Of a stretch of DNA of 64,000 nt, positions 52,957 through 64,000 are shown in pieces. The notes under the pieces are model-generated. The model ran no database searches and was not told the DNA's origin. It saw nothing but the letters and a program-made list of their open reading frames with translations. Origin of the DNA: Mycoplasmatota bacterium (GTDB lineage Bacteria; Bacillota_I; Bacilli_A; Haloplasmatales; Haloplasmataceae); NCBI GenBank assembly GCA_018394295.1, contig CP074573.1, forward strand, positions 3,104,543-3,168,542, given 5' to 3'. How positions within the stretch are numbered: position 1 is the stretch's first letter; every line of letters begins with the position of its first letter. A program made the translations under genes and the position numbers.

Positions 52957-54185
52957 TGAATAATATATGGACTATTGTTAAAAAAGAATTAAAGAGAGTA
53001 TTTACAGATAAACGTATTATTTTTTCATTATTCTTATTACCCCCATTATCAATTTATTTAATATATGGATTAATGGGAATGTCAGCAGAGAATGAAACTA
53101 AAAAAGAAGAAGAATACACAGCGATTGTTTATGTTGTTAATTCACCAGAAAAGATTGTGAATGAAGAAAAGGAAGCAAAAGCTTTTCTTGAATTTTTAAA
53201 TGCTGATTTACCTATGAAATCAAATATTAATCCTGTTAGTTCTAATGATTTAGAAGATTTAATCGAACGATTAAAAAATCAAGAAATTGATTTAATAATA
53301 GAGTTTCCAGAGAATTTTGTTAATCAAGTAGAGGAAAATACAACAGACACCCTTCCAAAAATCAATATGTACTATAATATCAATCGTACCTATTCACAAA
53401 GTACTTATTTAAAATACACGATGACCTTATCTGAATATGAAACAAAGATTGCAGGAACTCGAGTTGATTTGGATTTATTGGATGTATTTGAAGCAGTAGG
53501 AGCACCTCAAGGTGATGTTGAAAAAGCAAAAGGTTCAATTTTAGGAATGATTCTACCACTTCTTCTTGTAATCTATTTAATGGCAGGCGCTATGGGAATT
53601 GGTATTGAATCTGTTGCTGGTGAAAAAGAACGTGGTACCATAGCGACTTTATTAGTAACTCCAATTAAGAGAAGCCAACTAGCTATTGGTAAAATTATTA
53701 GTATTGCGATTATTGCCGTGTTAAGTTCTTTAACCTCTTTCCTAGGATTATTAGCAGTTTTACCACAATTTGCGAAACTAAATGAGGGAAGCGAATCACT
53801 TGAGACTGTAAGTTATGCTATTTCTGATTATGGGATGATATTAACGATCATGCTTGCAACAGTATTGTTCTTTGTTGCCCTTATTGTAATCGTATCAACT
53901 TACTCAAAATCAATAAAAGAAGCGGGAACATTAGTTATGCCTCTATATTTAGTGGTTATGGGTGCAGCGTTCTTCAATATGTTTAATCAAAATATATCAA
54001 AAGATTATACTAATTATCTTATCCCAATATATAATGTAGTGGTTGCTTTAAAAGCTGCTTTCCAATTTGATTTAACAGTAACTAATTGGTTAATAACGAT
54101 TGGGTCTACAATTGGTTATACAGTAGTATTGATATTCTTAATTCAAAAAATGTTTAGAAATGAAAAAATAATGTTTAATAAATAA
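52956..54185 (+). CDS. natB: ABC transporter permease, NatB type
   Basis: 409 residues of the ABC-2 permease class. One N-terminal helix (IIFSLFLLPPLSIYLIYGLM), a large external domain of about 170 residues, then five helices (from LGMILPLLLVIYLMAGAMGI), with the characteristic AGEKERGTIATLLVTP loop after the second helix. Translationally coupled with natA. The gene ends in a 29-bp tandem repeat that includes its stop codon. Confidence 0.88.
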   Translation: MNNIWTIVKKELKRVFTDKRIIFSLFLLPPLSIYLIYGLMGMSAENETKKEEEYTAIVYVVNSPEKIVNEEKEAKAFLEFLNADLPMKSNINPVSSNDLEDLIERLKNQEIDLIIEFPENFVNQVEENTTDTLPKINMYYNINRTYSQSTYLKYTMTLSEYETKIAGTRVDLDLLDVFEAVGAPQGDVEKAKGSILGMILPLLLVIYLMAGAMGIGIESVAGEKERGTIATLLVTPIKRSQLAIGKIISIAIIAVLSSLTSFLGLLAVLPQFAKLNEGSESLETVSYAISDYGMILTIMLATVLFFVALIVIVSTYSKSIKEAGTLVMPLYLVVMGAAFFNMFNQNISKDYTNYLIPIYNVVVALKAAFQFDLTVTNWLITIGSTIGYTVVLIFLIQKMFRNEKIMFNK

Positions 54186-54274
54186 TTTGTTTTCAAAATT
54201 ATTTTAATAAATAATTTGTTTTCAAAATTATTTTAATAAATAATTTGTTTTCAAAATTATTTTAATAAATAATT
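54174..54274 (+). repeat. Tandem 29-bp hairpin repeat after natB (about 3.5 copies)
   Basis: The unit TTTAATAAATAATTTGTTTTC continuing AAAATTAT repeats at 54174, 54203 and 54232, with a 14-bp partial copy at 54261. Each unit holds the inverted arms AAATAATTT and AAATTATTT, so each can form a weak terminator-like hairpin. Three hairpins in series follow the natB stop. Confidence 0.85.
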
Positions 54275-54339
54275 GTATTTTATTAATAATATTAATAGTT
54301 TCTAAATTGTAATAAATTAAAAGAGATGGTGAAATAATA

Positions 54340-54786
54340 ATGTTGTTAGATAAAATTAATCTCGATCTTAAAGAAGCCATGAAAAATAAAAATAAGACGA
54401 AACTAGAGACAATACGATTAATTAAAACAACACTGATGAATGAGAAAATAAAATTAATGGTTGATAAGTTATCAGAAGAACAAGAAATTGCTGTTGTTGC
54501 TAGAGAAGTCAAGCAAAGAAAAGATTCAATTATTGAGTATGAAAAGGCTGAACGGGCTGATTTAGTAGAAAAAGAAAAGGTACAATTAGATATTTTACAA
54601 ACCTATCTTCCAAAACAATTAGAAGAAAAAGAAATTATAGATTTAATTGAAAAAATAGTTGTTGATAGTAATTTCACAAGTATAAAAGATATGGGAAAAG
54701 TGATGAGTACCTTATCGCCTCTAGTAAAAGGAAGAGCTGATATGGCTAAGGTGAGTCAATTAGTTAAAAATTATCTAAATAAATAA
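54340..54786 (+). CDS. yqeY: GatB/YqeY-domain protein
   Basis: 148 residues, the usual YqeY length. A helical amino-terminal half (LDLKEAMKNKNKTKLETIRL) and the GatB-tail-like half (LVKGRADMAKVSQLVKNYL) are both present. The tail domain resembles the tRNA-binding part of the Asp/Glu-tRNA amidotransferase GatB; the cellular role of free YqeY is uncertain. GAGATGGTGA precedes ATG 54340. A single gene. Confidence 0.9.
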   Translation: MLLDKINLDLKEAMKNKNKTKLETIRLIKTTLMNEKIKLMVDKLSEEQEIAVVAREVKQRKDSIIEYEKAERADLVEKEKVQLDILQTYLPKQLEEKEIIDLIEKIVVDSNFTSIKDMGKVMSTLSPLVKGRADMAKVSQLVKNYLNK

Positions 54787-54816
54787 AAATGACTACGCTT
54801 TCATTTTACTATCTAC

Positions 54817-54881
54817 TTGAAAAAACAAATCAATAGTAGTAAAATAAAATAGGAATTAGAAATATGTGAAGTAATTCACAG
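54817..54881 (+). promoter_or_regulatory. gap promoter with Rex-like operator
   Basis: TTGAAA (54817-54822), 17 bp, TAAAAT (54840-54845). Downstream, ATGTGAA-GTAA-TTCACAG (54864-54881) is a perfect inner palindrome matching Rex (TTGTGAA-N4-TTCACAA) at 12 of 14 specified bases. It lies about 12 nt after the predicted start, suited to repression. It also reads TGTGA-N6-TCACA, so a CRP/FNR-type protein is an alternative. Confidence 0.6.
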
Positions 54882-54895
54882 ATTCAATAATTTAA

Positions 54896-55918
<1,023 letters not shown>

Positions 55919-55927
55919 TATTTATGA

Positions 55928-55957
55928 ATCAGCCACACTGTGGCTGATTTTTTTTAT
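55928..55957 (+). terminator. Terminator of gap
   Basis: A 9-bp stem (ATCAGCCAC with GTGGCTGAT), 3-nt loop, eight T. Confidence 0.9.
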
Positions 55958-56010
55958 AGACATATAATTCTAAATGATATGAAGTTAAATGAAAAGGTTG
56001 AGGTGATAAG

Positions 56011-56934
56011 ATGTTAAAAGGAAAAGCATTAAAAAAGGGAGATACTTTAGGGATTATTAATATTTCATCAGTAGGATCATTAAATGAAGATAGGGTAGAT
56101 GGAATTATTAAAAAATTAAAGGACATGGGATTTAATGTTGTTGTAGGTAAGTCCTGTTATGAACGATATGGTTATTTAGCAGGGAGTGATGAAACAAGAG
56201 TCAATGATTTAAACAACATGTTTGCTAATGATCAAGTAGATGGGATTGTCTGTATAAAAGGTGGATATGGAGCGATTCGAGTTCTTGATAAAATTGATTA
56301 CGATTTAATAAAAAAACATCCTAAGTTTTTTATTGGTTATAGTGATGTAACAGCTGCCCATATCGCATTGAATCAAAAAGCAAATCTTGTTACATTTCAT
56401 GGTCCAATGCTAATTGGTGAGTTTGAGAGAGGAATAAGTAAAGATTCTTATCAATATGCTAAAGCATTATTAACAGGAAAAGAAAAAGTTTCTTATATCA
56501 ATCCTGATAATGAAGAATTGGTATGTGTTGTAGAAGGAGAGATTAAAGCGCCTATTATTGGAGGGAATCTTTCGGTTTTAGTTTCTACATTAGGTACGGA
56601 TTATGAAATAGATACAAAAGGAAAAATTCTATTTTTTGAAGAAATCAATGAAGAAGTTTATCGTATAGACTCAATGCTTGCTCACCTTAGATTAATGCAT
56701 AAATTAGAGGAATGTAGCGGGTTCATTATAGGGAAATTTACAAAGTGTCTTGAAGAAGAAAATGGATTTACAATAGAAGACTTAATTAAACAATATATTA
56801 AACCTTTAAATAAACCAACGATCGCTAATTTTCAAGCAGGACACGTTTCTCCAAATTATATGATTCCTTTTGGAGTAGAGGCTTATTTGAATGCAACTGA
56901 AAAAGAATTAGTCGTTGAACCAGCAGTCCTTTAG
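56011..56934 (+). CDS. LD-carboxypeptidase (peptidase S66)
   Basis: 307 residues of the S66 family. KKGDTLGIINISS opens the protein, the nucleophile Ser is in FIGYSDVTAAHI, the Glu is in LFFEEINEEVYRIDS and the His in FQAGHVSPN. LdcA-type enzymes cleave L,D bonds in peptidoglycan tetrapeptides during recycling; MccF-type relatives inactivate the nucleotide antibiotic microcin C7. The sequence cannot separate these. No signal peptide, so cytoplasmic. GGTGAT precedes the ATG. Confidence 0.9.
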   Translation: MLKGKALKKGDTLGIINISSVGSLNEDRVDGIIKKLKDMGFNVVVGKSCYERYGYLAGSDETRVNDLNNMFANDQVDGIVCIKGGYGAIRVLDKIDYDLIKKHPKFFIGYSDVTAAHIALNQKANLVTFHGPMLIGEFERGISKDSYQYAKALLTGKEKVSYINPDNEELVCVVEGEIKAPIIGGNLSVLVSTLGTDYEIDTKGKILFFEEINEEVYRIDSMLAHLRLMHKLEECSGFIIGKFTKCLEEENGFTIEDLIKQYIKPLNKPTIANFQAGHVSPNYMIPFGVEAYLNATEKELVVEPAVL

Positions 56935-56946
56935 TATATTAGGTCG

Positions 56947-56977
56947 AAAAATCAGTTATTTATATAGCTGATTTTTT
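56947..56977 (+). terminator. Terminator after the LD-carboxypeptidase gene
   Basis: AAATCAG pairs with CTGATTT around a loop, followed by T residues. Confidence 0.75.
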
Positions 56978-57054
56978 TATCTAGAGAAAATAACATAATT
57001 TAACTACCTTCATGAATAAGATAGTGATAGTTAAGGTATTTATGGAGGTTTTAT

Positions 57055-58452
57055 ATGGACTACATTGTGAATAAAATTATCTGGGGTTGGCCACTTATCA
57101 TTTTATTATTAGTAGCTAGTGTTTACTATGGAATTCGAACAAGGTTTGTACAATTACGATTTTTAAAATTAATGCCTAAGTTATTGTTTGAAAAGAATGA
57201 AGACAAAGAAAAGATTTCTTCTTTTCAATCAATTTCTTTGGTTCTTGCTAATCATGTAGGAACAGGGAATATTGTTGGGGTTTCAATTGCGATAATGTAT
57301 GGAGGTCCTGGCGCTATATTTTGGATGTGGATAACAGCTGTTCTATGTTCTGTATTAGCGTTTGTTGAAAATACCTTAGGACAAATGTATAAAATTGAAG
57401 TGAATGGTGAATATCGCGGAGGTCCCGCTTATTATATACTAAAAGGTATAGGCTCTCCATTGTGGGCGCATATTATTTCCTTTGTTTTTTTTATTTGTCT
57501 AGGTTTATTTATGCCAACCATACAATCAGCAACAATTTCTTCCACTATCCATACAACATTCACCTTTCCAAAGTTAATCATTGGTTTGTTTGTTACTCTT
57601 ACAATCGGTTTTATTATTTTTGGTAACTCCAAAAGGATTGTCCATGTTGCTGAAGTGGTTGTTCCATTTATGGCTGTTTTTTACATTATCGTTGCTACTG
57701 TTATTATTTTAGTTCATTTCACACAAATAGATAATGTCTTTTTATTGATTATAAACAATGCGTTAAAAAAAGATGCGATATATGGAAGCATTTTAGGGAG
57801 TGCGATTAGTTATGGGATGCGTAGAGGTTTATTTTCTAATGAAGCGGGAGTTGGTTCATCATCGAATATTTCAGCATCAAGTAATGTAACCCATCCAGCA
57901 AAACAAGGACTAATATCAACTTTTTGTGTGTTTATAGACACAATTATCATTTGTAGTGCGACTGCTTTTATGATTCTTGTCACAAACTGTTATAACATTA
58001 TTGATGAAGGAAAAACTCTCTATGTTGGTGTTGAAGGACTTCATTATGGTGAATATGTGGGAGAAGCCATTAATACAGTCTTTAACAATTGGGGAACTTT
58101 TTTTGTTACAATTGCATTATTCTTTTTTGCGTATACATCATTATTTAGTGGTTTTTATAATGCACAATCAAATTTAATATTTATATTCAAATCAAAAAAG
58201 ACATATAAAATTGCAAATTTTATATATAAATGTGTCTTTTTGTCAATAATATTTTTGAGTTCAATTTTTAACACTGACTTTGCATGGAGTTTAGCTGATA
58301 TGGGTATTGGGATAGCTGCGTTAGTTAATATTATTGTTATTGTGCTACTAAGTGGTAAAGTTCTTGAAGTATTACATGACTTTGAGTTAAAATATAAAAA
58401 GAAAGATCAAAGCAGATATTTTAATAAAGAATTAGAATGTTGGCGAAAATAA
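57055..58452 (+). CDS. Alanine/glycine:cation symporter (AGCS family)
   Basis: 465 residues, about 10-11 transmembrane helices. The AGCS signatures are ANHVGTGNIVGVSIAIMYGG, GPGAIFWMW, GEYRGGPAYYI and RRGLFSNEAGVGSS. It imports alanine or glycine with Na+ or H+. TGGAGG lies before the ATG 57055. The gene ends 9 nt before cinA, so the two are co-transcribed. Confidence 0.95.
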   Translation: MDYIVNKIIWGWPLIILLLVASVYYGIRTRFVQLRFLKLMPKLLFEKNEDKEKISSFQSISLVLANHVGTGNIVGVSIAIMYGGPGAIFWMWITAVLCSVLAFVENTLGQMYKIEVNGEYRGGPAYYILKGIGSPLWAHIISFVFFICLGLFMPTIQSATISSTIHTTFTFPKLIIGLFVTLTIGFIIFGNSKRIVHVAEVVVPFMAVFYIIVATVIILVHFTQIDNVFLLIINNALKKDAIYGSILGSAISYGMRRGLFSNEAGVGSSSNISASSNVTHPAKQGLISTFCVFIDTIIICSATAFMILVTNCYNIIDEGKTLYVGVEGLHYGEYVGEAINTVFNNWGTFFVTIALFFFAYTSLFSGFYNAQSNLIFIFKSKKTYKIANFIYKCVFLSIIFLSSIFNTDFAWSLADMGIGIAALVNIIVIVLLSGKVLEVLHDFELKYKKKDQSRYFNKELECWRK

Positions 58453-58461
58453 GGAGAAATT

Positions 58462-59691
58462 ATGAAAGTAGCAATTTTAACGATTGGTGATGAAGTAGTT
58501 AGTGGTAAAATAGTAAATACGAATGCATCGTATTTGGCAAAAATTTTGGAAACGAATCAGTTAATTGTTTCTAGACACTTAGCGGTAAGAGATGAAACTG
58601 AAGAGATTTTAAATGGTTTATCTTATCTTTATCAAAATGCTAATGTTGTTATAACAACAGGCGGTTTAGGTCCAACAGTTGATGATTTAACAAAAGAAGT
58701 ATGTGCCACCTATTTTCATGAAGAAATGGTGCTATATCCTCATGAATTAGATCATTTAAAAAGTATCTACGAAAAAATGAATCGAAAAATGCCAGATATT
58801 AATATTAAACAAGCTCACTTCATTAAAAATTCAACAGTGATAAGAAATAACAATGGTACAGCACCAGGAATGATTTATGAAAATAAAGAAAAAGTTATCA
58901 TTAATTTACCCGGACCACCAAAAGAATTAGAACCTATGTTAATAGATGAAGTTATCCCATATTTAAAAAATAAAATCAATGGGGAAGTATTGAAGAAACA
59001 GTATCGTTTAATGCATATTGGTGAATCAAATGCTGAAACAATGATTAAACCCTTATATCAAAAATATCCAAATATTAAGATTGCTCCATATGCTTCTGTT
59101 GGAACAATTGATTATATGCTATCAGTTTCTAAAGAAGGCAATGAAGATAGTTTTAATCATTGTTGTCAATCTTTTGAAAGTTATTTAAAGGATTATATCA
59201 TTGGAGATTGGTCAAATAGTCTTCAAGAAATAATTGTCAAAATACTAACAGAAAAATCACTTACTCTGGCAATCGCTGAAAGTTGTACAGGTGGGATGGT
59301 GACTTCATCAATTGTTGATGTTTCAGGAAGTTCTGCCGTCTTAAAAGAGGCGATGGTGACTTATAGTAATGTAGCAAAGGAAAAGAGATTGGGTGTTAAA
59401 AAAGAAACCTTGTTGCGTTGTGGGGCTGTTTCTTCAGAAACAGCGCGAGAAATGGCAATAGGTGTAAAAGAAACAAGTCACGCTGATATCGGACTTAGCG
59501 TCACAGGAATAGCGGGACCTACAGGTGGTACTAAAGAAAAACCAGTTGGATTAGTCTATACAGCGGTTCATTGGAACGGTCAAACGTATGTTTTTAAAAA
59601 CAACTTTAATGGTGATCGTTATAAAGTTAGATTGCGTTCAACGATGGAAATATTATATTCATTGTATCAATTGTTAATAAAAACGCTTTAG
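58462..59691 (+). CDS. cinA: CinA-like protein with nicotinamide-nucleotide amidase domain
   Basis: 409 residues. The N-terminal molybdopterin-binding-like domain (LTIGDEVVSGKIVNTNASYL; TTGGLGPTVDDLTKE) is a COG1058 pyrophosphatase fold; the C-terminal domain (AIAESCTGGMVTSSIVD, SVTGIAGPTGG) is the PncC amidase that turns NMN into nicotinate mononucleotide. CinA links NAD recycling with competence in some Gram-positive bacteria. GGAGAAATT precedes ATG 58462. Second gene after the symporter. Confidence 0.95.
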   Translation: MKVAILTIGDEVVSGKIVNTNASYLAKILETNQLIVSRHLAVRDETEEILNGLSYLYQNANVVITTGGLGPTVDDLTKEVCATYFHEEMVLYPHELDHLKSIYEKMNRKMPDINIKQAHFIKNSTVIRNNNGTAPGMIYENKEKVIINLPGPPKELEPMLIDEVIPYLKNKINGEVLKKQYRLMHIGESNAETMIKPLYQKYPNIKIAPYASVGTIDYMLSVSKEGNEDSFNHCCQSFESYLKDYIIGDWSNSLQEIIVKILTEKSLTLAIAESCTGGMVTSSIVDVSGSSAVLKEAMVTYSNVAKEKRLGVKKETLLRCGAVSSETAREMAIGVKETSHADIGLSVTGIAGPTGGTKEKPVGLVYTAVHWNGQTYVFKNNFNGDRYKVRLRSTMEILYSLYQLLIKTL

Positions 59692-59743
59692 TTGTGATTT
59701 TTTTCTCAATATAATTGAAATAGCAATCAACTAGATTTATAAT
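59692..59743 (+). promoter_or_regulatory. pgk promoter with a weak Rex-like site
   Basis: TTGTGAT-TTTT-TTCTCAA (59692-59709) matches Rex at 12 of 14 specified bases, directly before the promoter TTGAAA (59715-59720), 17 bp, TATAAT (59738-59743). The promoter is near consensus. The site may also act as a weak terminator for cinA. Confidence 0.5.
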
Positions 59744-59780
59744 AGGAATGGAAATGAAAAATGACAAGGAGGAATATAAA

Positions 59781-60977
59781 ATGGCTAAAAAAACAGTGAG
59801 AGATGTTGAATTAAAAGGACGTAAGGTATTAGTTCGTGTTGATTTCAATGTACCGATGGATAAAAATACAGGTGATATAACTGATGATAATCGTATTGTT
59901 CAAGCATTACCTACCATTCAGTATATTATCGATCAAGGTGGGAAAGTAATTTTATTTTCACATTTAGGAAAAGTGAAAACAGAAGAGGATAAAGCAAAAA
60001 AATCTTTAGCACCTGTTGCGAAGAGATTAAGTGAAAAATTAAATAAAGAGGTGCAATTTATACCAGCTACACGTGGACCTATTTTGGAAAAAGCAATTGA
60101 TGAACTACAAGATGGGAATGTACTATTATTTGAAAATACACGTTTTGAAGATATTGAAGGTAAAAAAGAATCAAAAAATGATCCTGAATTAGGAAAATAT
60201 TGGGCTAGCTTAGGTGAAATATTTGTTAATGATGCATTTGGTACAGCACATCGTAATCATGCTTCTAATGTTGGAATTGCTTCTAATGTTGAATGTGTTT
60301 CAGGATTCTTAATGGAAAAAGAAATTAAATTTATCGGTGGTGCAGTAGATAATCCAGCGCATCCGTATGTTGCGATTCTTGGTGGAGCTAAAGTATCTGA
60401 CAAAATCGCTGTTATTGAAAATTTATTAGATAAAGCTGATAAGGTTTTAGTTGGTGGCGGAATGATGTTTACCTTCTTAAAAGCTAAAGGATATAGTATT
60501 GGAAAATCTTTATGCGAAGATGATCGTATTGAATTTGCGAAATCATTATTAGAGAAAGCTGGTAATAAACTAGTTTTACCAATTGATACACTTGCTGCTA
60601 AGTCATTTAGTAATGATACAGAGTATAGAACATGTTCAGTAGAAGATGTAAAAGCTGATGAAATGGGCTTAGATATTGGACCTAAAACAGTTGAGTTATT
60701 CGCTAAGGAATTAGAAGGGGCTAAGACAGTTGTATGGAATGGTCCTATGGGTGTATTTGAAATGGAGAATTTCGCTAAGGGAACAATTGGTGTTTGTGAA
60801 TCAATTGCTAATTTAGAAGATGCAACAACAATCATTGGTGGTGGCGATAGTGCTGCAGCAGCAATACAATTGGGGTATGCAGACCGCTTTACGCATATTT
60901 CAACTGGTGGAGGCGCATCACTTGAATATTTAGAAGGTAAAACCTTAACTGGTGTTGCTGCAATTAGTAATAAGTAA
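59781..60977 (+). CDS. pgk: Phosphoglycerate kinase
   Basis: 398 residues. Transfers phosphate from 1,3-bisphosphoglycerate to ADP. Motifs: [56 protein letters not shown] and [13 protein letters not shown] 59781 has AAGGAGG 9 nt upstream; a longer reading from 59748 lacks one. Own promoter and terminator. Confidence 0.97.
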   Translation: MAKKTVRDVELKGRKVLVRVDFNVPMDKNTGDITDDNRIVQALPTIQYIIDQGGKVILFSHLGKVKTEEDKAKKSLAPVAKRLSEKLNKEVQFIPATRGPILEKAIDELQDGNVLLFENTRFEDIEGKKESKNDPELGKYWASLGEIFVNDAFGTAHRNHASNVGIASNVECVSGFLMEKEIKFIGGAVDNPAHPYVAILGGAKVSDKIAVIENLLDKADKVLVGGGMMFTFLKAKGYSIGKSLCEDDRIEFAKSLLEKAGNKLVLPIDTLAAKSFSNDTEYRTCSVEDVKADEMGLDIGPKTVELFAKELEGAKTVVWNGPMGVFEMENFAKGTIGVCESIANLEDATTIIGGGDSAAAAIQLGYADRFTHISTGGGASLEYLEGKTLTGVAAISNK

Positions 60978-60984
60978 AAATACT

Positions 60985-61019
60985 AGGGAGAAATATTAGA
61001 AATTTCTCCCTTTTTTTTA
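60985..61019 (+). terminator. Terminator of pgk
   Basis: AGGGAGAAAT (60985-60994) pairs with ATTTCTCCCT (61002-61011), followed by T residues. Confidence 0.9.
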
Positions 61020-61098
61020 TGTAAGGGTTTTTATATATTCCTAAAGATAATAATTAGTGTTACAATAATATTATCGTGAATCATTTGGAGTGGTTATT

Positions 61099-62811
61099 AT
61101 GATCATAAAAGGAACAAAAGTCTCAAATGGGTATGCAATTGGCAAAGTAAAAATCATTCACACGCAAGAAATATTAGTTAATCAAAAAAAAGTGGATGAT
61201 GTAATCGTTGAATTCAACCGTGTTAAAAAAGCTGTGGAAAACGTTGTGGAAAAAATTGAAGCAGAGAAAATATTAGTAGAAGATCGTTTAAATATTAGTG
61301 AATTATATATTTTTGATGCGCACATTACAATGGCACAAGACCCTGAAGTTTTATCTATGATAAAATTAGAGATTGAAAAGAATCATGAATCTGCAGAATT
61401 TTCAGTTAATAAAGTATTTGATGAAGTAATTAAAACGTTTGAATCAATGGATAATGAATACTTTAGTCAAAGAGCTGAAGATGTTCTTGCGATTAAACGC
61501 AAAATATTATGTGAGTTATTAAAAATTGAAGAAATAAATATTGAACAAATAACAGATAAAGTTATTATTGCTTCCTATGATTTAACTCCATCACAAACTG
61601 CAAGACTTAATCCAGAAAATACTTTAGGATTTATCACAGAAACAGGTGGGTTAACCTCTCATAGTGCGATTATGGCTAAATCATTAGAAATTCCTGCTGT
61701 TTTAGGTGTTAGAGGAATATTAGATCATATAAAAGATGGAGACATTATTATTATTGATGGTGAAGAAGGATATGTTATCATCAATCCTACACCTAAAGAA
61801 ATAAAATTGTATGAAAAAAAGAAACAATTAAATCAGATTTATAAAGAGAAATTGAACCTAACAAAATCATTACCAACGACAACTCTAGACGATAGAAAAG
61901 TTGAACTAGCAGCTAATATTGCTGATTTAAATGATTTTTCTAAAGCCCTTGAAGTTAATGCTGATGGAATCGGATTATTTAGAACTGAATTTATCTATAT
62001 GGATAGACCTAATCTTCCTAGTGAAGAAGAACAGTTTTTAATATATAAAAAGGTCCTAGAAAAGATGAGGGATAAAAAAGTGGTGATAAGAACAGTCGAT
62101 ATTGGTGGGGATAAAACGTTAGATTATTTACGTTTACCGAAAGAAATGAATCCTTTTTTAGGATTAAGAGCGATTAGACTTTGTTTAAATCAACCAGAAA
62201 TTTTTAAAAAACAGATTAGAGCATTACTAAGGGCATCTATTTATGGGAAATTGTGTATTATGTTTCCGATGATTTCAACTGTTCAAGAATTGATCGATGC
62301 GAAAGAAATTGTAAATCAAACTAAAACTGAGTTACAAAATGAAAATTGTGAGGTTTCTGACAATATTGAAATTGGTATGATGATTGAAACACCAGCTGCA
62401 GCAATCTTAAGTGAGAAATTTGCGAAACACATAGATTTTTTTTCCATAGGAACAAATGACTTAATACAATATACATTAGCTGCAGATAGAATGAATGAAC
62501 AGGTATCTTATTTATACCAGCCATTAAATCCAGCGATATTAAAATTGATTAAGATGACAATAGATTCAGCCCATAAATATAATAAATGGGTGGGTATTTG
62601 TGGAGAAATGGCAAGTGAAAAATATGGAGCATTATTACTTGTTGGAATGGGTGCTGATGAATTATCTATGACTGCTTCTAACTTACTTTATATTAAAGAT
62701 ATTCTATTAGGATCTAACTATATAGATTTAAAACATATTACTAGTCGTTGTTTAATGTTTGAAACTGATGTTGAAGTAATTAACTATTTAAAAGAACAAT
62801 GTGATTTATAA
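61099..62811 (+). CDS. ptsI: Phosphotransferase system enzyme I
   Basis: About 570 residues. It takes phosphate from PEP to HPr for sugar uptake. The phosphohistidine is in GGLTSHSAIMAKSLEIPAVL; PEP-binding motifs LFRTEFIYMDR, TVDIGGDKTLDYL, MIETPAA, IGTNDLIQYTLAADR and GICGEMASE are all present. Start ATG 61099 with GGAGTGG upstream; a GTG at 61090 falls within that site. HPr (ptsH) is not adjacent, whereas ptsHI is usual in Bacillota. Confidence 0.96.
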   Translation: MIIKGTKVSNGYAIGKVKIIHTQEILVNQKKVDDVIVEFNRVKKAVENVVEKIEAEKILVEDRLNISELYIFDAHITMAQDPEVLSMIKLEIEKNHESAEFSVNKVFDEVIKTFESMDNEYFSQRAEDVLAIKRKILCELLKIEEINIEQITDKVIIASYDLTPSQTARLNPENTLGFITETGGLTSHSAIMAKSLEIPAVLGVRGILDHIKDGDIIIIDGEEGYVIINPTPKEIKLYEKKKQLNQIYKEKLNLTKSLPTTTLDDRKVELAANIADLNDFSKALEVNADGIGLFRTEFIYMDRPNLPSEEEQFLIYKKVLEKMRDKKVVIRTVDIGGDKTLDYLRLPKEMNPFLGLRAIRLCLNQPEIFKKQIRALLRASIYGKLCIMFPMISTVQELIDAKEIVNQTKTELQNENCEVSDNIEIGMMIETPAAAILSEKFAKHIDFFSIGTNDLIQYTLAADRMNEQVSYLYQPLNPAILKLIKMTIDSAHKYNKWVGICGEMASEKYGALLLVGMGADELSMTASNLLYIKDILLGSNYIDLKHITSRCLMFETDVEVINYLKEQCDL

Positions 62812-62836
62812 ATTTCTAGTAAATATAAAAAAAATA

Positions 62837-63107
62837 TTGACATATACTAAAATATAGTATAAATTATTAGATATATAATAGATAAACTGTGATGGAAAGA
62901 GTAAATAATTGATTTTTTCATAGAGAGCCTCGTTTGGTGGAAAGAGGTAAGAATAGATTATTGAAGATGGCTCCTGAGTTTGTTATCTGAATAGTTAAGA
63001 TAACACGTTAATCGCGTTAAGATTTTGAGAGTGCCTTTTAAAGACAAATTAGGGTGGTACCGCGGTTATTTCGTCCCTAGCTATTTTATAGCTAGGGCTT
63101 TTTTTAT
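62837..63107 (+). promoter_or_regulatory. T-box leader of metG
   Basis: A promoter-like TTGACA (62837-62842) with TATAAA (62858-62863) precedes a T-box riboswitch. Stem I has AGAGAGCC, GGTGGAAAGAGG, and the specifier ATG at 62967-62969 (Met), followed by CTCCTGAG. The T-box AGGGTGGTACCGCG is at 63051-63064. The terminator is 63075-63082 with 63090-63097, then T residues. Uncharged tRNA-Met should pair with ATG and open the antiterminator, turning on metG when methionine is short. Confidence 0.9.
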
Positions 63108-63116
63108 ATAAATTAA

Positions 63117-64000
<884 letters not shown>

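Noticed and set aside
54174-54274. CRISPR-like period of 29 bp
   Set aside because: The units are directly adjacent with no spacers; it is a simple tandem repeat.
60257-60835. Long minus-strand open frame of 192 codons inside pgk
   Set aside because: The opposite frame of a highly conserved gene; a shadow of biased codon use.

Overview
The window is low-GC DNA (about 30% G+C) with strong AAGGAGG-type ribosome binding sites, standard stop codons (TGA ends tmk, for example) and Bacillus-like gene order (tmk-holB-ricT-trmN6). It carries spoIIR and a Spo0A-like gene. It is therefore a chromosomal segment of a fermentative Bacillota. The loss of phosphorylation residues in the Spo0A-like protein and the mix of genes suggest a lineage near the Erysipelotrichia/Turicibacter/Haloplasma side, but this placement is an inference.

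Left core (1-20466). A three-gene [FeFe]-hydrogenase operon (NuoE-like; a NuoF protein fused to a GltD-like NADPH/FAD module; HydA) is followed by a LexA-box-controlled Y-family polymerase with YolD. Next come L-lactate dehydrogenase, a large SF1 helicase with HRDC and nuclease-like domains, the tmk-holB-ricT-trmN6 cluster, membrane proteins (DUF4064, DUF3137, LemA), a PfpI-like protein, the Spo0A-like regulator and tpiA.

Accessory region (about 20480-39300). An IS1595-type element (25-bp inverted repeats, 8-bp duplication) follows tpiA. A 42-bp direct repeat at 21773 and again at 31025 (the second copy split by an insertion) bounds a degraded prophage-like element. It holds a tyrosine integrase, an ImmA-type protease, a deletion scar, a four-gene membrane-protein cassette, a probable type I toxin-antitoxin locus, an IS3-family element, a small HTH-like gene and a secreted PPC-domain protein with a small membrane protein. 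The second repeat contains an IS6-like element, itself split by an IS21-family element. Beyond it lies a second decayed element sharing the same attachment site: an integrase remnant, a second secreted PPC-type protein, a second copy of the IS3 element, a terminase small subunit remnant and small phage-like genes. Both IS3 copies sit inside the loop of an intrinsic terminator.

Right core (39400-64000). Genes here are a cytosolic GH13 glycosidase, gpmI, a Sua5/YwlC protein, a hydrolase, spoIIR, arginine decarboxylase and agmatinase, a DUF2089 operon, mgtC, a NatAB-type ABC exporter, yqeY, gap, an LD-carboxypeptidase, an alanine/glycine symporter, cinA, pgk, ptsI and a T-box-controlled metG that runs off the window.

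Function together: glycolysis (ptsI, tpiA, gap, pgk, gpmI) feeds lactate (ldh) or H2 (hydrogenase). Rex-like operators (NADH-sensing repressor sites) lie before the hydrogenase operon, gap and, more weakly, pgk, suggesting shared redox control.
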